Positions 5,777-9,741 of a stretch of DNA of 9,741 nt are shown here, in pieces (position 1 is the first letter of the stretch; each line of letters begins with the position of its first letter). The notes under the pieces were generated by a model. It made no database searches and was not told the DNA's origin. It saw only the letters and a program-made list of their open reading frames with translations. The stretch is taken from positions 8,795-18,535 of the forward strand of contig DOIX01000204.1 of assembly GCA_003511885.1 (NCBI GenBank), in the 5' to 3' direction. This DNA comes from Cyanobacteria bacterium UBA11153 (GTDB lineage Bacteria > Cyanobacteriota > Cyanobacteriia > Cyanobacteriales > Coleofasciculaceae). A program made the translations under genes and the position numbers.

Positions 5777-6385
5777 CTATTCCTGTTTCAGGCTATCAGG
5801 AACCCCAATAGGAGAAATTCCCGCAATTACCCGTAAATTTTGAGAGCGAATCAATTCCGTAAAACTCAAACTCAAACGCCCTTCAATCTGAGAAACAGAC
5901 TCAATTGCCCCTAACAAATGCTGGGCAGCTTCTACATCAGAATAACCCCGGCGTTGAGCAACTTTAATCGCAGCAGTATCAGCATCAAGTTGAGACTGAG
6001 AATTCCGATTATTACGCCAAACTTGACTCAGCGCAATCCCACTTAACCCCGTAGCCACAACAACTCCCACAGCATCCCCCTGTACAAATTCAATCATGCC
6101 ACCTAAAAATCCTGCCAAAGCCACAGATTGATATAAATCCGGCTTAAACCACCTCACATTAATCAGCCAGCAAACCGTCCGCAGTAGTAGCATATCCCGT
6201 TGCGGTCTAGACAAACGCCGCCATAAATCAAAATTAATATAAATTTCGCGATCGCCAAACCATGGTAGCGGAAAAGGACTCTCAATTACCGTAGTTTGTT
6301 GGGGTTTACTGATAATTTTCGTCAACATCCGCCCAGAGGCAGGCATGATATCGATTAAACGGCGAATTTCAGGCTCTAGATTCAT
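5777..6385 (-). CDS. DUF3318 membrane protein, cyanobacterial
   Basis: This 202-aa protein matches the cyanobacterial DUF3318 family as I recall it: MNLEPEIRRLIDIMPASGRM at the start, FPLPWFGDREIYINFDLW at 38-55, LSRPQRDMLLLRTVCWL at 58-74, two hydrophobic segments at about 85-101 and 104-121, and ADTAAIKVAQRRGYSDVEAA at 135-154. The length looks complete. Function is unknown. The order of elements resembles M48-type membrane metallopeptidases, but the HExxH position reads RTVCW and the later Glu ligand position reads Gln (QLDAD, 132-136), so catalysis is not expected. That comparison is my inference. The start ATG has no clear Shine-Dalgarno. The gene converges on the rloB fragment and diverges from the Cys-rich protein gene; the 120-bp divergent spacer must contain its promoter, but I cannot place it. 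Confidence 0.85.
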   Translation of the reverse strand: MNLEPEIRRLIDIMPASGRMLTKIISKPQQTTVIESPFPLPWFGDREIYINFDLWRRLSRPQRDMLLLRTVCWLINVRWFKPDLYQSVALAGFLGGMIEFVQGDAVGVVVATGLSGIALSQVWRNNRNSQSQLDADTAAIKVAQRRGYSDVEAAQHLLGAIESVSQIEGRLSLSFTELIRSQNLRVIAGISPIGVPDSLKQE

Positions 6386-6505
6386 CTTGGAGAAATTAGG
6401 GAGTGGTGAGCGGGGAATGAGTTTTAGTAGAACTTATCGCTTCCTCAAACCCGCTCAAATAGTTAAAATGGGCATAGAAGACTTTCAAAATTATAAACTC
6501 AAGAT

Positions 6506-6766
6506 ATGGAAGCTTTTACTCCAATCCCCCCGGAATGGACAAACTCAGCGATTCACGCCTTTGAATTTTGTTGCCCGACTTGCAAATCCTCTTGCAATCA
6601 AGCTCATCGGGTTTGGCTCAATCGACTATCGCCCGTCATGACAGAAGACTACCAGAAGAAGTGGCAGGAGTTTTATCAGTGCCAGTGTGGTACAGTATGG
6701 TGGGCTTGGAGTAGCGATCGCCCTCCTTCAGAGTTTGCTAACCGTGAAGTACCACCTACCTTTTGA
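6506..6766 (+). CDS. Small Cys-rich putative zinc-binding protein, conserved in cyanobacteria
   Basis: This is an 86-aa soluble protein with two cysteine clusters, CCPTC at residues 22-26 (plus Cys30) and CQC at 59-61. They are separated by a helix-like segment (TEDYQKKWQEFYQ), the pattern of a small zinc-ribbon-like fold. Trp-rich VWWAWSSDRPP at 64-74 follows, and HIP1 lies inside the gene at 6714. I recall similar small proteins in other cyanobacteria but know no function, and homology should be checked. No Shine-Dalgarno is visible; a TATAAA at 6492-6497 is close enough to the ATG to suggest a very short leader, but this is weak. It is monocistronic in appearance, divergent from the DUF3318 gene and convergent with the TPR-CHAT gene. 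Confidence 0.75.
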   Translation: MEAFTPIPPEWTNSAIHAFEFCCPTCKSSCNQAHRVWLNRLSPVMTEDYQKKWQEFYQCQCGTVWWAWSSDRPPSEFANREVPPTF

Positions 6767-6834
6767 GGGGAGCCTCAGAAATCAGGGCTGGTTTTGAACT
6801 AATTTGATGGGGTGAAAACCACAGGAGGTACGTG

Positions 6835-6857
6835 AATTGATACGGATTGTATCAATT
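6835..6857. repeat. Perfect palindrome in a convergent gene spacer
   Basis: AATTGATAC (6835-6843) and GTATCAATT (6849-6857) form a 9-bp stem with a 5-nt loop, between the 3' ends of the Cys-rich protein gene and the TPR-CHAT gene. Its position suits a bidirectional transcription end, but the stem is AT-rich and no T-run follows on either strand. It might equally be an operator-like site. It overlaps the start of a short frame described in the findings. Confidence 0.5.
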
Positions 6858-6885
6858 ATTGTCGGGGCGGTAATTGACTTTATTT

Positions 6886-9615
6886 TCAAAGCCAATTACC
6901 CACCAAGACAAAGGGAGCCCAAAAATAAGGATGTTGTAAATATTGCGGATCCTTTAAAATTCCGATTTGGGCGCGACGTAAAGCTTCAGCTTTAGTCACA
7001 TTTCCTTTGGTTAACTCCTGATAAAATTGCACCATTAATTTGGCTGTTGAAGAATCATCTACTAACCACAAAGTAGCCAAAGTACTGCGCACTCCAGCCC
7101 GCACTGCCACCCCAGCAATACCTAAAGTTGCTCTATCGTCTCCTTTGGCTGTTTCGCAAGCACTGAGTACTAGTAATTCAATCGGATTTGAGCCACGTAA
7201 ATCGGTTTTTTGTAGCAGACTATTTAATTCGTTGACATTAATACTATCGTCCCACGTTAAAATAAAGGTATTTTCGGCTGTGGAACTAAATTGACCGTGA
7301 GTAGCTAAATGTACCACAGGAAAAGGAACATTAGCAATTGCCTCTTTAAGGCTAGCCTTGGTAAAGTCTTGATTTAGTAACAACTTACCCGAAATCAGGG
7401 AATTAATTTCCTTGATTTCTATTTCAACATTGGGCAAGGCAGCAAAATTTTTATGGGCTGCTGATAACCCAGCTATTAAAGCACTGAATTTTCTTTCTCC
7501 CAATGGTTGAGATTCTAATAATTCTAATCCTGGGGTTAGGGCAACGGCGTATTTTTCAATTAAAAATTGATCTCCGTTGTGGAGGGCAGATACAGGAATA
7601 TTCCGCAATGAACCATTGAGAATAAATACTAGGGTTTTGACGTTATTTTTTACTAAATCTGCTTCTATGGGTTGGATTAACCAACTATAAACTTGTTGGG
7701 CTAGAGGTAAATACCGATTAGTGGTGCGCTGTAGTAAAGATTGGCGTAGTTGTCGCAATGTGTTTTCAATTTGGTCTTGGGGTAGAATTGTGGTATAACG
7801 CTTGAGAGGTCGATCGGATAAGCTGACGATCGCTTCCAGGCGATTTGAGAGGATAATTGGATAAATTACAGCAGCTTCTTTGTCAATTTTATCGATTTGG
7901 ACTGATCGAGCATTTAAACAATCTGTCCGGAAAAAGTTATCAAGTTCGGCTAATTGTAATGATTCAATAACTTGGCGGGCTTTTTCTAATTTTTCTGGTG
8001 TAGTGTTTCCTTCGGCGGGCAGGAGTAATTCGACGAATTCTCGATAAATAGGTTCGACGCTTTCGCGAAAGGAAAACTGGATATCGGGATTGATGGCGAC
8101 TAAATCGCTACGCAAAGATTGGAGGGTACTGACTGCATCGCTATAAGCCCCAATCGCACCTTCTATATTACCCTGTTTTTTCAGGAGTCTCCCTAGCTGT
8201 CTTTGCCAGGGATAGAGGATATCTACGGCTTTGATAGATTGAGCCTGGATTAGGGCTTTTTGGGTTAATTCTTCTGCTTCTTTGAGTTGGTTATTTTTTT
8301 CAAAGAGTTCCCCCAAAGTGCCTAAAGCATAAGCTTCTGCTCTTTTATCTTCGAGTTTTTGGGAATCTTCAAGCGCTCTGGATAAAAGTTGATCAATTTT
8401 GTTTCCTGGCAATTCTTCTAATTTCATTAAACTATCGGCAAGGTTAATTCTGAAGTAGATGGAAGCTTGACTGGGTGGCAATCTATCGATTTCTGAAGAT
8501 ATTTCAGATAAAAGTCCTTTAGCTGCTTGGGTATTTTGGCTTTCTATCAGTAAACTCAGTTGATTTAATTGCGCTCGAATTCTTGTCCTTGGGGAATTGG
8601 ACTCGGTAACTGCCTGTTGGTAAAAACTGAGTGCCTCTTCTACTTTCTTTTCCTGACGAGCGAGATTAGCTAAACTGAATAGGGCAGCGCCAATATCTGG
8701 TTGAGATTTTAACTGACGTGCTATTTGTAAACTTTGTTCTAGAGTTTGGCGAGATTGAGGGAGGTTTCCCACTAATTGCAAGACATCACCTAGCGATCGC
8801 AATCCGACTACTTTAGTGATGGAGTCTGGCTCTGTATCGAGGTTGTGCTTGACTTCGTTTAGTATAGTTAAAGCGCGACGATAGAGTCCTAATCCTTCCA
8901 TCGCCTGTGCTTGATTAATTAAACTCTTAATTTGACCTGCTCGATCGCCTAATTGAGTATAAGTATTATAGGCTGATTTCCAAGTAGCTAAGGCTGCTTC
9001 CGTTTCTCCCCTATTCAGTTGCAAACGACCCTGAATATCCTGAGTTTGGGCAAGAATTCTCAATTTTTGTGTAGTGGAAGTTGTCCCTAGTTTATTTTCC
9101 AATAAGTTAAGACTGGCGGAAATGGCACGAGCTGCTTCCTCCCACCATCCCAATTCCTGATAAGTTAAAGAGAGATTGCTCAAAACTGCGGCTTGTTTGA
9201 GAGTATCCCCTTGATTTTGATAAATCTCGACGGCTTGTTTGAGAATATTGACGGCTTCGGTAAATCTTCCCCCATCATATAATTTTTTAGCTTGTTCTAA
9301 TAGATCTAGACTTGAATCAAGGGATGTCAGATTAGGGATTGGGGATTGAGATGATGCTAATAGAAAAAAATTACCATCTTGTTGGCTATCATTCTCAACT
9401 AAAAGATATCCCACCTCTTTTTCCCCATTTTCCACTATCGATACTTTCGCCGAAACTGGGGAAATAACTGTACAAATAAAAGCCGTAATTATTACTAATC
9501 CTAGCCAGGATATCCACCTCTTTCTTTTCAAACCTCTATGGTGTCTTTTTACTCCAGAATTGAAGGAAGGATAGGGAAAAGACACCTTCCCTTGTTTAGA
9601 TAAATTATCTTCCAT
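6886..9615 (-). CDS. Exported or membrane-anchored TPR-CHAT caspase-like protein
   Basis: This is a 909-aa protein. Residues 1-33 are basic (RHHRGLKRKR). A hydrophobic segment at about 34-52 ends in PVSA, consistent with a signal peptide cleaved after Ala56 or with a membrane anchor. A low-complexity linker runs to about 100. TPR-like helical pairs run from about 105 to 500 (for example LYDGGRFTEAVNILKQAVEI), then an amphipathic connector. A CHAT domain (caspase HetF-associated with TPRs, clan CD cysteine peptidase-like) fills about 590-909. The dyad is present: His773 in VVHLATHGQF and Cys820 in LLVLSACETAKG. The C-terminus HPYFWAPFVLVGNW is typical. TPRs usually bind partners and control the protease-like domain, but the substrate is unknown. 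Such proteins are abundant in filamentous cyanobacteria. It stands alone, with no gasdermin-like or CRISPR gene nearby. Only a weak Shine-Dalgarno (AAGGG) lies 9 nt before the ATG. The 126 bp upstream to the window end show nothing clear. Confidence 0.93.
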   Translation of the reverse strand: MEDNLSKQGKVSFPYPSFNSGVKRHHRGLKRKRWISWLGLVIITAFICTVISPVSAKVSIVENGEKEVGYLLVENDSQQDGNFFLLASSQSPIPNLTSLDSSLDLLEQAKKLYDGGRFTEAVNILKQAVEIYQNQGDTLKQAAVLSNLSLTYQELGWWEEAARAISASLNLLENKLGTTSTTQKLRILAQTQDIQGRLQLNRGETEAALATWKSAYNTYTQLGDRAGQIKSLINQAQAMEGLGLYRRALTILNEVKHNLDTEPDSITKVVGLRSLGDVLQLVGNLPQSRQTLEQSLQIARQLKSQPDIGAALFSLANLARQEKKVEEALSFYQQAVTESNSPRTRIRAQLNQLSLLIESQNTQAAKGLLSEISSEIDRLPPSQASIYFRINLADSLMKLEELPGNKIDQLLSRALEDSQKLEDKRAEAYALGTLGELFEKNNQLKEAEELTQKALIQAQSIKAVDILYPWQRQLGRLLKKQGNIEGAIGAYSDAVSTLQSLRSDLVAINPDIQFSFRESVEPIYREFVELLLPAEGNTTPEKLEKARQVIESLQLAELDNFFRTDCLNARSVQIDKIDKEAAVIYPIILSNRLEAIVSLSDRPLKRYTTILPQDQIENTLRQLRQSLLQRTTNRYLPLAQQVYSWLIQPIEADLVKNNVKTLVFILNGSLRNIPVSALHNGDQFLIEKYAVALTPGLELLESQPLGERKFSALIAGLSAAHKNFAALPNVEIEIKEINSLISGKLLLNQDFTKASLKEAIANVPFPVVHLATHGQFSSTAENTFILTWDDSINVNELNSLLQKTDLRGSNPIELLVLSACETAKGDDRATLGIAGVAVRAGVRSTLATLWLVDDSSTAKLMVQFYQELTKGNVTKAEALRRAQIGILKDPQYLQHPYFWAPFVLVGNWL
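9335..9348. repeat. Two perfect heptamers in the TPR-CHAT linker
   Basis: GGGATTG occurs twice in tandem (CAATCCC on the coding strand). It encodes the SPIPN part (about residues 90-95) of the linker between the signal/anchor segment and the TPR region. CAATCCC is a common heptamer of cyanobacterial spacers, here accommodated inside a gene. Confidence 0.6.
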
Positions 9616-9741
9616 ATAATTTGCCCTTGATTTTACAGCTTTCTTCCGCAGCTCCTAGCCCCTGCAAACTCCTGCCACAGCTTAACACCTAGATTAGTTC
9701 AGGCCAAGCCCATTGCGATCGGTACGCCTCTAATCATCAAT

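Noticed and set aside
6345..6641. 98-codon plus-strand frame before the Cys-rich protein
   Set aside because: It overlaps the start of the DUF3318 gene and the Cys-rich gene in another frame. The Cys-rich frame has paired CxxC/CxC motifs and a better coding character.
7040..7294. 84-codon plus-strand frame
   Set aside because: Antisense to the catalytic part of the CHAT domain, including Cys820; a shadow frame.

Overview
The window comes from a cyanobacterium, probably a filamentous one. The octamer GCGATCGC (HIP1), which is strongly over-represented in cyanobacterial genomes, occurs at 751, 925, 1243, 3555, 6248, 6714 and 8793. The gene content agrees: a DUF3318 protein, a small cyanobacteria-type Cys-rich protein, a TPR-CHAT protein and a conserved protein I know only from cyanobacteria. 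Short degenerate heptanucleotide tracts of the kind common in these genomes recur as well. Genus cannot be fixed from the sequence alone.

Layout: 1-332 is non-coding and holds an ~84-bp tandem duplication, one copy of which carries a ~70-bp insertion with 12-bp inverted ends. Three genes then lie on the minus strand, read from high to low coordinates: a conserved cyanobacterial protein (2445-3071, with coding sequence that appears to continue upstream to about 3197), a YmdB/MacroD-type macrodomain hydrolase (1737-2267) and a PiT phosphate transporter (333-1592). Divergently, on the plus strand, lies cobO (3331-4026; cobalamin adenosylation).

The block 4027-5776 looks like an accessory insertion. 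It opens with a 92-bp inverted-repeat element (4036-4127). It then encodes an intact RloA/AbiLi-like AAA ATPase (4232-5632) and, 8 bp downstream, a 40-codon remnant of its usual partner RloB/AbiLii (5641-5763). The remnant ends 13 bp before the stop codon of the convergent DUF3318 gene. The block is visibly AT-richer than its surroundings and has no HIP1 site. I read it as a decayed two-gene phage-defence system, with the ATPase left complete and the TOPRIM-like partner deleted after its first motif.

To the right are a DUF3318 membrane protein (5777-6385, minus), a divergent 86-aa Cys-rich protein (6506-6766, plus), a convergent spacer with a perfect 9-bp-arm palindrome, and a 909-aa exported or membrane-anchored TPR-CHAT protease-like protein (6886-9615, minus) with an intact His/Cys dyad.

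The genes do not form one pathway. The most interesting signals are the broken RloAB/AbiL-type pair, the two small TA-flanked inverted-repeat elements (one with its empty-site counterpart alongside), the missing start of the conserved protein at 3071-3197, and heptamer tracts that fall on gene ends and protein linkers.
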